The notes beneath the pieces are model-generated. The model was not told where the DNA came from and ran no database searches. It worked only from the letters and a program-made list of their open reading frames with translations. A stretch of DNA of 64,000 bases from NCBI RefSeq assembly GCF_002356315.1, contig NZ_AP018164.1:5022001-5086000 (forward strand), written 5' to 3'. A program made the position numbers and the translations under genes. This document shows, piece by piece, positions 16,246-26,463 of the stretch (position 1 is its first letter; every line of letters begins with the position of its first letter). Source of the DNA: Mycobacterium shigaense (lineage in GTDB: Bacteria > Actinomycetota > Actinomycetes > Mycobacteriales > Mycobacteriaceae).

Positions 16246-17217
16246 GTGGCTTGGACAGCGACCAGAACACCGGTATGCGTGCTCGGTCTGGGGCTCATCG
16301 GCGGCTCGATCATGCGGGCGGCGGCCGCCGCGGGGCGGGAAGTGTTCGGCTACAACCGGTCCGTCGAGGGCGCCCAGGGGGCCGTCGCCGACGGATTCGA
16401 CGCCACCACCGACCTCACCCACACGCTGACCCGCGCCGCCCGTACCGGCGCGCTGATCGTGCTGGCCGTGCCGATGCCGGCGTTGCCGAGCATGCTCGCC
16501 CACATCAGCGAATTGGCCCCCCAATGCCCCCTGACCGACGTCACCAGCGTCAAAACCGCGGTGCTCGACGAGGTCAAGGCGGCCGGCCTGCAGGACCGCT
16601 TCGTCGGCGGTCACCCGATGACCGGCACGGAAAACTCGGGCTGGTCCGCCGGGCACGCCGGGTTGTTCACGATGGCCCCGTGGGTGGTCAGCGTCGATGA
16701 CCACGTCGACCCGGTGGTCTGGTGGATGGTGATGACGTTGGCGCTGGACTGCGGCTCGGTGGTGGTGCCGGCCCGCTCCGACGAGCACGACGCGGCGGCC
16801 GCCGCGATATCCCATCTCCCGCACCTGCTCGCCGAGGCGCTGGCGGTGACGGCCGCCGAGGTGCCACTGGCCTTCGCGCTGGCCGCTGGCTCCTTCCGCG
16901 ACGGCACCCGCGTGGCCGGCAGCGCCCCGGACCTGGTCCGGGCCATGTGCGAAGCGAACTCCGCGCAGCTGCTGCCGGCCGTCGACCGCATGATCGACCT
17001 GCTGAGCCGCGCCCGCGACTCGCTGGACTGGGACAACTCAGTTGCCGAGCTGGTCGAGGCGGGTCACGCCGCCCACACGCGCTACGACCGCTTTCCGCGC
17101 TCCGACATCTTTCCCGTCGTCATCGGCGCCGAGAAGTGGCGCGAGGAGCTGGCCGCCGCGGGCCGGGCGGGCGGGGTGATCAGATCCGCTCTGCCAATCC
17201 GGGATAGTCCACGATGA
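16246..17217 (+). CDS. tyrA: Prephenate dehydrogenase
   Basis: NAD(P)-dependent step of tyrosine synthesis (Rv3754 orthologue). 323 residues with N-terminal Rossmann motif VCVLGLGLIGGSIMRAA, then VLAVPMPALPSMLAHI and TDVTSVKTAV, the conserved GGHPMTGTENSGW substrate loop (residues about 121-133) and SDEHDAAAAAISHLPHLLAEAL in the helical dimerisation domain. GTG start at 16246. Its 3' end overlaps the convergent gene at 17180-17776 by 38 bp. Divergent from the tadA-associated gene. Confidence 0.93.
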   Translation: MAWTATRTPVCVLGLGLIGGSIMRAAAAAGREVFGYNRSVEGAQGAVADGFDATTDLTHTLTRAARTGALIVLAVPMPALPSMLAHISELAPQCPLTDVTSVKTAVLDEVKAAGLQDRFVGGHPMTGTENSGWSAGHAGLFTMAPWVVSVDDHVDPVVWWMVMTLALDCGSVVVPARSDEHDAAAAAISHLPHLLAEALAVTAAEVPLAFALAAGSFRDGTRVAGSAPDLVRAMCEANSAQLLPAVDRMIDLLSRARDSLDWDNSVAELVEAGHAAHTRYDRFPRSDIFPVVIGAEKWREELAAAGRAGGVIRSALPIRDSPR

Positions 17218-17776
17218 AGCCGTCGGCGTCGGCCGTCACGGTGGTGTCGGCGACGGGTGAGCGCAGCTTGATGCCGTCGAGACTACCCGTGCTGGTGTAG
17301 TTCACGATCGCCGCGGAAACGGTCATGTCGGGAACGTGCACGTAGACCATCGGCAGCGCGATCGAGTCGGCCTGATGCTGCAAGTCGAGGCGGCGGATGG
17401 GCAGCGCGTTGAAAAACGGGCTGAACACCACGTCGACGTCGAGCGCGCCGTTGAATCCTTCGCGCCGTTCCCCATGGTGATCGCTGATCAACCACATGTT
17501 TTCCTCGTCACGGGAGATGGCGAGCTGGCGTTCGCGCTCGGCCAAGGTGACGGTCAGCCCGAACCTCTTGGTGGCCCCGCTCTCGTCGGTCTGCACCTCG
17601 TAGAAGGCGCCGAAGGCGGGGTTGGCGGCGGTGGCCGCCGCCACAATGCGGCCATTGGCTCGAATTCGCTTGCCGGACAAATAAACTCGCACCGATTCCA
17701 TACGGGACACATCCGGTGCGCGCCATGTCAACATCGCCGGCCAAGCGGGCTGGGTCGGATCGGTAGGGGCGTTCAC
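17180..17776 (-). CDS. Putative glycolipid-binding family protein
   Basis: 198 residues, orthologue of Rv3755c and a member of the putative glycolipid-binding (DUF1089-like) beta-rich family. Recognisable segments are WRAPDVSRMESVRVYLSGKRIRANG, then FGAFYEVQTDESGATKRF and LTVTLAERERQLAISRDEENMW, ending in DGFIVDYPGLAERI. No signal peptide; intracellular. GTG at 17776 (VNAPTDPTQPAWPAM) is preferred. It sits 3 bp after the proZ stop region on the same strand but is transcribed after the proXVWZ genes, so it could be the last gene of that operon. Role unknown. Confidence 0.82.
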   Translation of the reverse strand: MNAPTDPTQPAWPAMLTWRAPDVSRMESVRVYLSGKRIRANGRIVAAATAANPAFGAFYEVQTDESGATKRFGLTVTLAERERQLAISRDEENMWLISDHHGERREGFNGALDVDVVFSPFFNALPIRRLDLQHQADSIALPMVYVHVPDMTVSAAIVNYTSTGSLDGIKLRSPVADTTVTADADGFIVDYPGLAERI

Positions 17777-17780
17777 ACTC

Positions 17781-18524
17781 CTACCGTAAGACGTGTCCGC
17801 TGACGGGGGCAGCTTTGTCGCCAAGTGGGGCCGGTTTCACGTGGTCACGCCGCCGCGACCTGCGCAGCCGCCCGGTGCCCGGCACGGACAGCCACACCGC
17901 GAACGCCAGCAGGGCGTCGAGCGCCAGCGCCAGGGCCGCCACCATCAGCGCACCGACCAGGGCGAGCTGGAATTCGCGCATCTTGATCCCGTCGATCAGG
18001 TATCGGCCCAGCCCGCCCAGGCTGGCATAGGCGGCCACCGTTGCGGTGGCGACCACCTGCAACGTCGCGTTGCGCAGCCCGCCCAGGATCAGCGGCAGCG
18101 CGTTGGGCACCTCGACGCGCAGCAGGACCTGGGCCTCGGTCATGCCCATCGCGCGGGCGGCGTCGACCACCGTGGGCTCGACGCTGGCGATGCCCGCGTA
18201 GGTGCCGGCCAGCAGCGACGGCACGCCCAGCAGCGTCAGTGCCACCAGCGGCGGGCCTATGCCCAGCCCGAACAGCAACACCCCGAGCAGTAGCACACCC
18301 AGCGTCGGCAGGGCACGCAGACCGTTGATCGTGCCCACCACCAGCAGCGTGCCGCGGCCGGTGTGCCCGATCAGCATGCCGAGCGGGACGGCGATCAGGG
18401 CGGACGCGCCGACTGCCAGCGCGGTGTATTCCAGGTGTTCGATGGTGCGCGCGGCGAGCCCGACCGGGCCGGTCCAGTTGTCGGCGGTCAGCAGGTAGGA
18501 CACCGCCTGCCCGACGAAGTTCAT
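17781..18524 (-). CDS. proZ: ABC transporter permease ProZ (osmoprotectant/quaternary amine)
   Basis: Membrane subunit of a glycine-betaine/choline-type importer, Rv3756c orthologue. 247 residues, about six helices, with the permease EAA loop (VVDAARAMGMTEAQVLLRVEVPNALPLILGGLRNATLQVVA) that docks on ProV. ATG overlaps the proW stop by 4 nt (ATGA), so translation is coupled. The C-terminal tail after the last helix is basic and poorly conserved. Works as a heteromer with ProW. Confidence 0.93.
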   Translation of the reverse strand: MNFVGQAVSYLLTADNWTGPVGLAARTIEHLEYTALAVGASALIAVPLGMLIGHTGRGTLLVVGTINGLRALPTLGVLLLGVLLFGLGIGPPLVALTLLGVPSLLAGTYAGIASVEPTVVDAARAMGMTEAQVLLRVEVPNALPLILGGLRNATLQVVATATVAAYASLGGLGRYLIDGIKMREFQLALVGALMVAALALALDALLAFAVWLSVPGTGRLRRSRRRDHVKPAPLGDKAAPVSGHVLR

Positions 18525-19210
18525 CGCGCACCCCCCACGACCGGGGCCGGCACCAATCGCCGCCGGCCCGCCCTGCGGGTGGCACGCTCCCAGGGCGTGG
18601 CCAGCCGCCCGACGACGAGGATCGACACGTCCAGGACGACGGCAAGCACCAGCAACACGATGATGCCAGCGACGATCTGGTCGCTCTTGTTGGCTTGGTA
18701 TCCCATGGTGAACCACGAGCCGAGCCCCCCGATGCCGATCACCGAGCCCACCGCCACCATCGCGATGTTCGTCACCACGACGACGCGCAGGCCGGCGACC
18801 ATGACCGGAATCGACAGCGGCAGTTCGACTTTCAGCTTTCGCTTGATCGTCGGGTAACCCACCGCGGTCGCCGCGTCCCGCACCTGCGCGGGAACGACGT
18901 CCAGCGCCTCGAGGATAGCCCGCACCAACAACGCGGTGGTATAGGCCGTCAGCGCGACGATGACGTTGACCTCGTCGAGGATGCGCGTCCCGATGATCGT
19001 CGGCAGGGCCACGAACAACGCCAGCGACGGGATGGTGAACACGACGCTGGCGGCCGCCGTCGTCAACCGCCGGGGAATCGGTGCGCGTTGCACCAGCATG
19101 CCCAGCGGCACCGCGACCGCGAGCCCGATCAGCACCGGCACCAACGCAAGCCGCAGATGCACGACCGTCAACCGCCCGGCGTCGCCCAGATGAGTCAGCA
19201 GATAGTGCAT
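18521..19210 (-). CDS. proW: ABC transporter permease ProW
   Basis: Second permease, 229 residues, the same length as Rv3757c. Helices include LRLALVPVLIGLAVAVPLGM and SVVFTIPSLALFVALPTIIG; the coupling loop is VPAQVRDAATAVGYPTIKRK, followed by VELPLSIPVMVAGLRVVVVT. Start at ATG 19210, 2 bp after the proV stop. Part of proX-proV-proW-proZ in transcription order. Confidence 0.94.
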   Translation of the reverse strand: MHYLLTHLGDAGRLTVVHLRLALVPVLIGLAVAVPLGMLVQRAPIPRRLTTAAASVVFTIPSLALFVALPTIIGTRILDEVNVIVALTAYTTALLVRAILEALDVVPAQVRDAATAVGYPTIKRKLKVELPLSIPVMVAGLRVVVVTNIAMVAVGSVIGIGGLGSWFTMGYQANKSDQIVAGIIVLLVLAVVLDVSILVVGRLATPWERATRRAGRRRLVPAPVVGGAR

Positions 19211-19212
19211 GT

Positions 19213-20312
<1,100 letters not shown>

Positions 20313-20316
<4 letters not shown>

Positions 20317-21260
20317 TGCGCCAGCGGCCGATCGAAGCCGTTGTCGCGCAACCAGTTCCGCGCGACCTGGCCGGGGTCTTTGCCCGAGTTGCCCGCCACC
20401 TCGGCGTTGAGCGCCGCGACGCCCGCGGAGGTCAGCTTCGCCGATACCGCGTCCAGCACATCCTTGAGGCGGTCAGACTTCTTCTGCGAATTCACCAGCG
20501 GCACAATGTTGCCGGCCAGGAAGTTGTGCTCGGGGTCCTCGAGTACCACCAGGTGGTTCTGCGGGACGGCCGGTGACGTGCTGAAGATGTTGGCGGCGTT
20601 GACCCTTCTTTCGACCAGCGCGCGCACGGTCACGGCCCCGCCGCCGTCTTCGATCGCAACGAAATTGCCCGGGCCGATGGTCAGCCCGTACTTCTGCTTC
20701 AGGCCGGGCAGCCCCGAGGGTCGGGCCTGGAAGTCCGACGGTGCCCCGAGCCTGACGTCCGGCGAGTGCGCTGCCAGGTCGCCGATGGTCTTCAGGTGCC
20801 AGGCCGCAGCGGTTTCGCCGGTGACGGTGATGGTGTCGGTGTCGGAAGCCGGCGAGGGCGTCAGAATGGACAGGTCGCCGGGCAGGCGCTGGTAGAGCTC
20901 CAATTCGACGGCGTCGAGCATGGTTGCGCTCGATTTGGGCTCGAAGTATTGCAAGAGGTTGCCGATGTATTCCGGCACCAAGTCCACGGAATGATCCTTC
21001 AACGCGGGGATGTATGTCTCGCGGCTGCCGATGCCCATGCGCCGCCCGACATCAAACCCGTTCACCTGCAATGCCTGTGCGTAGATCTCGGCCAGGATCT
21101 GGGATTCCGGGAAGTCGCCGGAGCCAACCACGATCGATCTCATGCTGCGGACCTGCGGCCCCAGCGGATCGGAATTGCTGCAGGACGCAAGCACACTGAT
21201 CGTTGCCAAGCCCACCGCCGCGGCGACGATCGCGCGGTGCACGCGCCGCGGCATCCTCAT
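20313..21260 (-). CDS. proX: Osmoprotectant-binding lipoprotein ProX
   Basis: Extracytoplasmic substrate-binding protein, 315 residues as in Rv3759c. Lipoprotein signal with lipobox VLASC and lipidated Cys27. The OpuAC-type domain starts at SIVVGSGDFPESQILAEIYAQ and includes DLVPEYIGNLLQYF. First gene of proXVWZ, so it delivers quaternary ammonium compounds to the ProWZ permease. A second in-frame ATG lies 6 nt downstream (21254). Divergent from the LapA-domain gene with 112 bp between them, where the operon promoter should be. Confidence 0.93.
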
Positions 21261-21372
21261 ACCCGCAGACCCTAACCGCCGCGACACCTGAACACCGCAC
21301 CATTGCGCAGGCAGGACGGGGTTCGTGGCGTTGTTAGTTTCATTCTCTGGCGGATGGGGACAAGATGACACT

Positions 21373-21744
21373 ATGAGCAGCAACTCCCCTGCCTCGCCCA
21401 CGCCGCCTCCCCCCGTCGGCCCGACGCACAAAGAACCGGCTATCGGGTTCACCCGCGCCGGCGCGTTATGGTCGGCGTTGATCGCGGGCTTCCTGATCCT
21501 GATCGTGTTACTGATCTTCATTACCCAGAACACGACCTCGGCATCGTTTCAGTTTCTGGTCTGGCGCTGGAGCCTGCCGCTGGGCGTGGCAATCCTGCTG
21601 GCGACGGTCGTCGGCGGGCTGTTGACGGTGGCGGTCGGCACCGCGCGCATCATTCAACTGCGCCGGGCCGCTAAAAAACACCATGCGGCGGCGGCCGCGA
21701 CGGCCACCGACATCGGGCTTACCGGGACCGATCTAGCCGGGTAG
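21373..21744 (+). CDS. LapA-domain (DUF1049) membrane protein
   Basis: 123 residues, Rv3760-like. A Pro-rich cytoplasmic N-terminus (SPASPTPPPPVGPTHKEPA) is followed by two membrane helices (LWSALIAGFLILIVLLIFI; LGVAILLATVVGGLLTVAV) with the LapA hallmark TQNTTSASFQFLVWRWSLPL between them, then a basic Ala-rich tail. LapA proteins act in envelope assembly in Gram-negatives; the role in mycobacteria is unknown. Its 3' end overlaps the convergent fadE36-like gene by 12 bp. Confidence 0.85.
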   Translation: MSSNSPASPTPPPPVGPTHKEPAIGFTRAGALWSALIAGFLILIVLLIFITQNTTSASFQFLVWRWSLPLGVAILLATVVGGLLTVAVGTARIIQLRRAAKKHHAAAAATATDIGLTGTDLAG

Positions 21745-22779
21745 CTTCGCCAGCTCGCCGAGGCCGCGCGAGATCAGCGGCGCGACGACCTCGGGCGTGT
21801 GCTCGGACTCCTTGCCGCTGGCCTGATCCGACATTCGCCGGCGGAAGTCGATGCCCGCGGCGATGATGGCCAGCTTGAAGTACGCCAGCGCCATGTAGAA
21901 CTCCCAGTGCTCCAGCGGCAGCCCCGCGGCCAGCGAGTACCGGTCCGCCAGCTCGTCGGCCGTCGGCAGCAGCGGCGAAGTCCAGGCGGCTTGCGCGTTG
22001 ACGATCAGGTCCAACGCGGGGTCTCGGTACACGCACATCAGGGCGGCGTCGGACAGCGGGTCGCCCAGCGTCGACAGTTCCCAGTCCACGACCGCGCGCA
22101 CCCGAGTCGGATCGTCGGCGTCCAGGATCGTGTTGTCGATCCGGTAGTCGCCATGCACGATCGACGTCCGGCTCTGTTCTGGAATCGCTTGCTGCAGACC
22201 GGAATGCAGCCGCTCGACGTCGGCGTCCCGATGGTCGTCGGGTAGTCGCACCAGCTGCCATTGCGAACCCCACCGGCGCACCTGGCGTTCCAGGTAGCCG
22301 CTGGGCTTGCCGAAGTCGCCCAGCCCGACCTCCTGCGGGTCGACGCGGTGCAGGTCGACGAGCACCCGCACCAACGAGTCGGCGCATTTGTCGATGACGG
22401 TGTGGTTGAACGCTTCGATTTGCGCGCGGCGGCGCACCACCTGGCCGGCAACGAATTCGACGACCTGAAACGGTGCGCCGAGCACCGACTCGTCCTCGCA
22501 CAGGGCGATCGCGCGGGCCACCGGAACGGCCGTGTCCTGCAGGGCCGCCGCCACCCGGTACTCGCGGGACATGTCGTGCGCCGACGGCGTCAGGCCGTGC
22601 AGCGGCGGGCGCCGCACCAGCCAGTTGGTCTTGTCGTCGTAGACCCGGAACGTCAGATTGGAGCGGCCACCGGAGATGAAGTCCCCGCGCAACTCGCCGT
22701 CGCGCTCGATTCCGAGCGAACGCAGATACCGGTCCAGGGCGGGCAGGTCCAGCCCGTCGAGTCGATCAGCCGAAGTCAC
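21733..22779 (-). CDS. fadE36: Aminoglycoside-phosphotransferase-fold protein (annotated FadE36)
   Basis: 348 residues, orthologue of Rv3761c. Although historically named as an acyl-CoA dehydrogenase, the sequence is a kinase-like APH-family protein related to the N-terminal half of ACAD10/11: catalytic loop SIVHGDYRIDNTILD and metal-binding VRAVVDWELSTLGDPLSDAA. ACAD10/11 kinases phosphorylate 4-hydroxyacyl-CoAs, so a role in hydroxy fatty acid catabolism is plausible. It forms a likely two-gene unit with the phosphatase gene that precedes it by 9 bp in the transcript. Confidence 0.88.
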   Translation of the reverse strand: MTSADRLDGLDLPALDRYLRSLGIERDGELRGDFISGGRSNLTFRVYDDKTNWLVRRPPLHGLTPSAHDMSREYRVAAALQDTAVPVARAIALCEDESVLGAPFQVVEFVAGQVVRRRAQIEAFNHTVIDKCADSLVRVLVDLHRVDPQEVGLGDFGKPSGYLERQVRRWGSQWQLVRLPDDHRDADVERLHSGLQQAIPEQSRTSIVHGDYRIDNTILDADDPTRVRAVVDWELSTLGDPLSDAALMCVYRDPALDLIVNAQAAWTSPLLPTADELADRYSLAAGLPLEHWEFYMALAYFKLAIIAAGIDFRRRMSDQASGKESEHTPEVVAPLISRGLGELAKLPG

Positions 22780-22788
22780 CGAACTTGT

Positions 22789-23397
22789 CTACCATCGCTG
22801 GTTGCGCGGTAACAGGTCCCACACGTGTTCGACACCATTGACCCCCGCAACCGTCGCCTGACCCGAGCGGGAATACAGCAGGCGGGTCACCGACGCGTAG
22901 TCCACCGGGAACGACAGCAGCCGCTTCGTCCCCAGAATCTGGTGCAGGAGCAGGTTGATCACGCCGCCGTGGCTGAACACCGCGACGGTGTCCTCGGGAT
23001 CGGCCGTGGCGACGAGATCGTCGATCGCCGCCTGCACCCGCGCCCGGAAGGCGTCCTCGTCGACGGCACTGGGCAGGTGGCCCTGCGCCATGCGCTCCCA
23101 TTCCTGCGGGTTCTCCGCACGGATCTGCTCGACCGGGATGTAGGCGGGCAGGTCGCGGTCGTATTCGGCGAACCGGTCGTCGACCTCGACGGCCAGTGCG
23201 CAGGCCGCGGCGACCGGCTGCGCGGTTTGAATCGCGCGGCGCTGCGGGCTGCTGACCACCCGGGAGATCGGGAACCGGGCCAGCGCCTCGGGCAGCCGCG
23301 CGATCTGGGCGATCCCCTCTTCCGAGAGATCCGGATCGGAACCCTGGCCGTGCTCGCTGCGCAGCGGCAGCGCGTGGCGGACCAGCAGCACTTGCAT
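22789..23397 (-). CDS. Histidine phosphatase (phosphoglycerate mutase-like) family protein
   Basis: 202 residues. Catalytic histidine in the RHG-type motif VLLVRHALPLRSE (His8 region), SSPQRRAIQTAQP, and the second histidine in VAVFSHGGVINLLLHQILG. The canonical RHG is RHA here, as in several actinobacterial members. Cytosolic phosphomonoesterase of unknown substrate. The start of the longer frame is rejected because the family N-terminus begins at this ATG. Co-transcribed with the fadE36-like kinase; a paired kinase and phosphatase is suggestive but unproven. Confidence 0.85.
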   Translation of the reverse strand: MQVLLVRHALPLRSEHGQGSDPDLSEEGIAQIARLPEALARFPISRVVSSPQRRAIQTAQPVAAACALAVEVDDRFAEYDRDLPAYIPVEQIRAENPQEWERMAQGHLPSAVDEDAFRARVQAAIDDLVATADPEDTVAVFSHGGVINLLLHQILGTKRLLSFPVDYASVTRLLYSRSGQATVAGVNGVEHVWDLLPRNQRW

Positions 23398-23522
23398 GTT
23401 TCTCCCTGTTGTCGGGTGTCCAGTGGCGTCGACGCGCGCGATTGGCAGTTTCTCATCGCGGGCTGCCGCGGCGCACGGCCGTCTCCTAATCTGCAAGGGA
23501 GCCTCGATATCAGGGAGGGCAG

Positions 23523-24176
23523 ATGAGCCAGCCGAGCGTGGATTGGGACGCCGCCTACCGGCACGAAGCGCCGCCGCCGTGGAGCATCGGCCAGCCTCAA
23601 CCGGAGCTGGCGGCCCTTTTTGATCACGTCCGTAGCGATGTGCTGGACTCGGGCTGCGGCCATGCCGCGCTGGCCCTGGCACTCGCGGAGCGTGGGCACA
23701 CCGTCGTCGGCCTGGACGCCAGCCCGACCGCGATCGACGCCGCGACCGCGGAAGCCGCCGAACGAGGGCTGACGACGCTGACGTTCGCGCGGGCCGACGT
23801 CACCGACTTCGGTGGCTACCCAACCGGTTCCGAAAGCCGCTTCGCCACGATCCTGGACAGCGGCCTGTTGCACGCACTGCCGCCCGAGCGGCGCCAGGAC
23901 TACCTGCAGTCGATCTTTCGGGCCGCCGCCCCGGGTGCGGGCCTGTACATCCTGGCCTTCGCGGCGGGCGCGCTAGGCCACGACGGGCCGCGCGGCTTCA
24001 CTGAACCCGAGTTGCGCCAAGCTGTTTCGACGCTGTGGCGGGTCGACGACCTGCGTCCCGCCCGGGTCTACGGCAACGCAGCCGCGCTCGGTCCCGACAG
24101 CGCCGACGTCGAGCGCGACAACCACGGACACTTCCTGGCGCCCGGGTTCCTGCTCAGCGCGCACAAGCCGGAGTAG
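23523..24176 (+). CDS. Class I SAM-dependent methyltransferase
   Basis: 217 residues. Motif I is VLDSGCGHAALALALAERGH, followed by VVGLDASPTAIDAATAEAAERG (acidic residue contacting ribose) and FARADVTDFG; FATILDSGLLHALPPE is the post-motif region. The N-terminal WDAAYRHEAPPPWSIGQPQPEL resembles the thiopurine/small-molecule methyltransferase group. ATG is preceded by GGGAGGGCAG. Substrate unknown. Divergent from the phosphatase gene and followed 8 bp later by a small membrane-protein gene. Confidence 0.88.
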   Translation: MSQPSVDWDAAYRHEAPPPWSIGQPQPELAALFDHVRSDVLDSGCGHAALALALAERGHTVVGLDASPTAIDAATAEAAERGLTTLTFARADVTDFGGYPTGSESRFATILDSGLLHALPPERRQDYLQSIFRAAAPGAGLYILAFAAGALGHDGPRGFTEPELRQAVSTLWRVDDLRPARVYGNAAALGPDSADVERDNHGHFLAPGFLLSAHKPE

Positions 24177-24184
24177 CGCGCGCC

Positions 24185-24565
24185 ATGTACCGGGGCAACG
24201 GGCCGCGACCGGACGCGGCGCCAAAGAGAACCCTCACCATTCTCGCGTGCATCGGCTGCGCGATCGTTGCCGTGGGATTGGCCTTTCTGGCGGCGATGGA
24301 TCTTTACCTGACCGGCTTTCCGGACTCTCACCCCACCGACTACGACAGGGCGGCGCGCGCGCCCAAGCGGATCCTCATGTGGTTGGAGTGGGGTTTGGTC
24401 GTCGTTTTTCTGGGCTTGGCTTTTACGCCGGTGCGTTCGCGGACGCGCGTCATCGCATCGGTGCTCGGTTTGGTCGTTTTGGTACTGGTCGCGGCGGCGC
24501 AGTGGATCGGCATCCCGTGGTATTTCCTGACCCATCTCCGTCTCGACAACGGAATCGGCGGCTAA
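24185..24565 (+). CDS. Small membrane protein with three predicted helices
   Basis: 126 residues. Helices: LACIGCAIVAVGLAFLAAMDLY, then LEWGLVVVFLGLAF and VIASVLGLVVLVLVAAAQWI. Between the first two is a polar loop DSHPTDYDRAARAPKRI. No family recognised. ATG at 24185 lies 8 bp after the methyltransferase stop, so it is probably in that transcript. Ends 16 bp before the palindrome of the next operon. Confidence 0.65.
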   Translation: MYRGNGPRPDAAPKRTLTILACIGCAIVAVGLAFLAAMDLYLTGFPDSHPTDYDRAARAPKRILMWLEWGLVVVFLGLAFTPVRSRTRVIASVLGLVVLVLVAAAQWIGIPWYFLTHLRLDNGIGG

Positions 24566-24581
24566 CGGGACGCTCCATTGC

Positions 24582-24606
24582 GTGCGGAGAATGCTATTCT
24601 CCGCAC
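24582..24606. promoter_or_regulatory. Perfect 25-bp palindrome, probable TetR operator
   Basis: GTGCGGAGAAT (24582-24592), spacer GCT, then ATTCTCCGCAC (24596-24606): 11-bp arms with no mismatch. It lies 22 bp before the ATG of the first gene of a five-gene operon whose fourth gene encodes a TetR regulator. A TATTCT hexamer (24595-24600) inside the right arm could be the -10 element, so a bound protein would block the polymerase. Autoregulation by the operon's own TetR is the simplest interpretation. Confidence 0.75.
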
Positions 24607-24627
24607 TGAGAGCGGGGTGTGCGGACG

Positions 24628-25683
24628 ATGGCGACTGCTGGTGAAACCCAATTCGACCAGGGCATTCTTGGTCGGTGGCTGGATGCGAATGACGCTCCGG
24701 GAAGCGGCGAGGAACCGGCACTGCAGCAACTCAAGGGCGGTTCGCAGAACACGCTTTATCTGATCGAACGCGGTCCCGAGCGCATGGTGCTGCGGATGCC
24801 CGGCGCCCGCGCCGACGCCGCGCGCATCGACGGCTTGCTGCGCGAAATCCGGTTGGTGCGGGCGCTGTCGGACACCGACGTGCCGCACGCCGAGCTCATC
24901 GCCGCCGACGACACCGGCACCGTGCTGGGGTTGCCCTGCTACGTGATGCGGGCGATCGACGGGTGGAGCCCGATGGACGGCGGCTGGCAGGCACCGTTTG
25001 ACACCGATCTGCAGGCGCGCCGCGGGCTGGCGTTCGAACTCGTCGACGGCGCCGCCAAGCTGGGCCGCGTCGATTGGCGCGGCCAGGGTCTCGACGGTTT
25101 CGGACGCCCGGACGGATTCCACGAACGACAGGTCGATCGCTGGCTGGCCTTTCTCGCCGCCTATAAGGTGCGCGAACTTCCCGGCCTGGACGACGCCGCC
25201 GAGTGGCTGCGCCGCAACCGGCCGGCGCACTACACGCCGGGCATCATGCACGGCGACTACCAGTTCGCCAACGTGATGTTCGCGCACGGCGGTCCGGCCC
25301 GGCTGGCCGCGATCGTGGACTGGGAGATGACCACGGTCGGCGATCCGCTGCTGGACCTCGCCTGGGCACTGCTGGGCTACGACGGCGAAAACCCGAGCGA
25401 CGACGGCTTCTATCTGGACATGAAGGGCATGCCGACACGCAGCGAATTGCTGCGGCACTACGAGAAGGTCAGCGGGCTGTGCACCGAGAACATCGACTAC
25501 TACCTGGTATTGGCTAACTGGAAACTCGGCATCGTGCTGGAAAAGACCTACGCGGCCGGGGTGCGCACCGGCAAGGTCGACCCGACAATCCAGGACGCCT
25601 TCGGGGCGATGATCCCCCGGTTGATCGCGACGGCCGCCGAGCTGGCGCGGTCGCTGCCCGCCGGTCCGATGGGAGCGTGCTGA
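24628..25683 (+). CDS. Phosphotransferase (APH/ACAD10-type) family protein
   Basis: 351 residues. APH-fold kinase: substrate/ATP-lobe segment GGSQNTLYLIERGPERMVLRMPG, catalytic loop TPGIMHGDYQFANVMFA and metal motif AAIVDWEMTTVGDPLLDLAWALLGYDG. It resembles the proteins that partner acyl-CoA dehydrogenases in mycobacteria, and here the operon does contain one (26464-27756) plus an SDR. Phosphorylation of a hydroxyacyl-CoA or hydroxylated lipid before elimination is a reasonable inference. GTG 24619 is an alternative start 9 nt upstream. First gene after the palindrome. Confidence 0.88.
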   Translation: MATAGETQFDQGILGRWLDANDAPGSGEEPALQQLKGGSQNTLYLIERGPERMVLRMPGARADAARIDGLLREIRLVRALSDTDVPHAELIAADDTGTVLGLPCYVMRAIDGWSPMDGGWQAPFDTDLQARRGLAFELVDGAAKLGRVDWRGQGLDGFGRPDGFHERQVDRWLAFLAAYKVRELPGLDDAAEWLRRNRPAHYTPGIMHGDYQFANVMFAHGGPARLAAIVDWEMTTVGDPLLDLAWALLGYDGENPSDDGFYLDMKGMPTRSELLRHYEKVSGLCTENIDYYLVLANWKLGIVLEKTYAAGVRTGKVDPTIQDAFGAMIPRLIATAAELARSLPAGPMGAC

Positions 25684-25684
25684 A

Positions 25685-26446
25685 ATGGGCTACGCCGAAC
25701 AGCTTTTCGACCTCACCGACCGGGTCATCCTGATCACCGGCGGCAGCCGCGGGCTGGGCCGCGAGATGGCGTTCGCCGCCGCCCATTGCGGCGCCGACGT
25801 GGTGATCGCCAGCCGCAACCTGGACAACTGCGTGTCCACCGCCAAGGAGATCGAAGCCGAGACCGGACGTTCTGCCCTGCCGTATCAGGTGCACGTGGGC
25901 CGCTGGGATCAGCTCGACGGCTTGGTCGACGCGACCTACGAGCGGTTCGGCAAAATCGACACCCTGATCAACAACGCCGGCATGTCGCCGCTGTACGACA
26001 AGCTGAGCGACGTCACCGAAAAGCTGTTCGACGCCGTGGTGAACCTGAACCTCAAGGGGCCCTTCCGGTTATCGGCGCTGGTGGGCGAACGGATGGTGGC
26101 CGCCGGTCGCGGCTCCATCATCAACGTGAGCTCGACCGGGTCGCTGCGCCCGAACGGCGGCATCATTCCCTACGCTGCCGCCAAGGCCGGGCTCAACGCC
26201 ATGACCGAGGGCCTCGCGCAGGCGTTCGGGCCGACCGTACGGGTCAACACGCTGATGGCCGGGCCCTACCTGACCGATGTCAGCAAGGCATGGAACCTCG
26301 ACGACAGCGGCGACAACTTCCCGCACCTTTCTTTGAAGCGTGCCGGGGATCCGCGTGAAATCGTCGGAGCCGCTGTATTTCTGGCGTCCGACGCATCTAG
26401 TTTCACTACCGGTTCGATCCTGCGTTCCGACGGCGGGATTCCTTAG
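25685..26446 (+). CDS. SDR family oxidoreductase
   Basis: 253 residues, a complete classical SDR: cofactor loop ILITGGSRGLGREMAFAA, NNAG motif (LINNAGMSPLY), catalytic Ser in INVSSTGSL, Tyr/Lys in IPYAAAKAGLNAM and C-terminal TTGSILRSDGGIP. Start ATG is 1 nt after the preceding stop, so it is translationally coupled to the phosphotransferase. Likely oxidises a hydroxyacyl intermediate in the same catabolic operon; the substrate is not identifiable. Confidence 0.92.
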   Translation: MGYAEQLFDLTDRVILITGGSRGLGREMAFAAAHCGADVVIASRNLDNCVSTAKEIEAETGRSALPYQVHVGRWDQLDGLVDATYERFGKIDTLINNAGMSPLYDKLSDVTEKLFDAVVNLNLKGPFRLSALVGERMVAAGRGSIINVSSTGSLRPNGGIIPYAAAKAGLNAMTEGLAQAFGPTVRVNTLMAGPYLTDVSKAWNLDDSGDNFPHLSLKRAGDPREIVGAAVFLASDASSFTTGSILRSDGGIP

Positions 26447-26463
26447 CAGGCAGGGGCATTGGA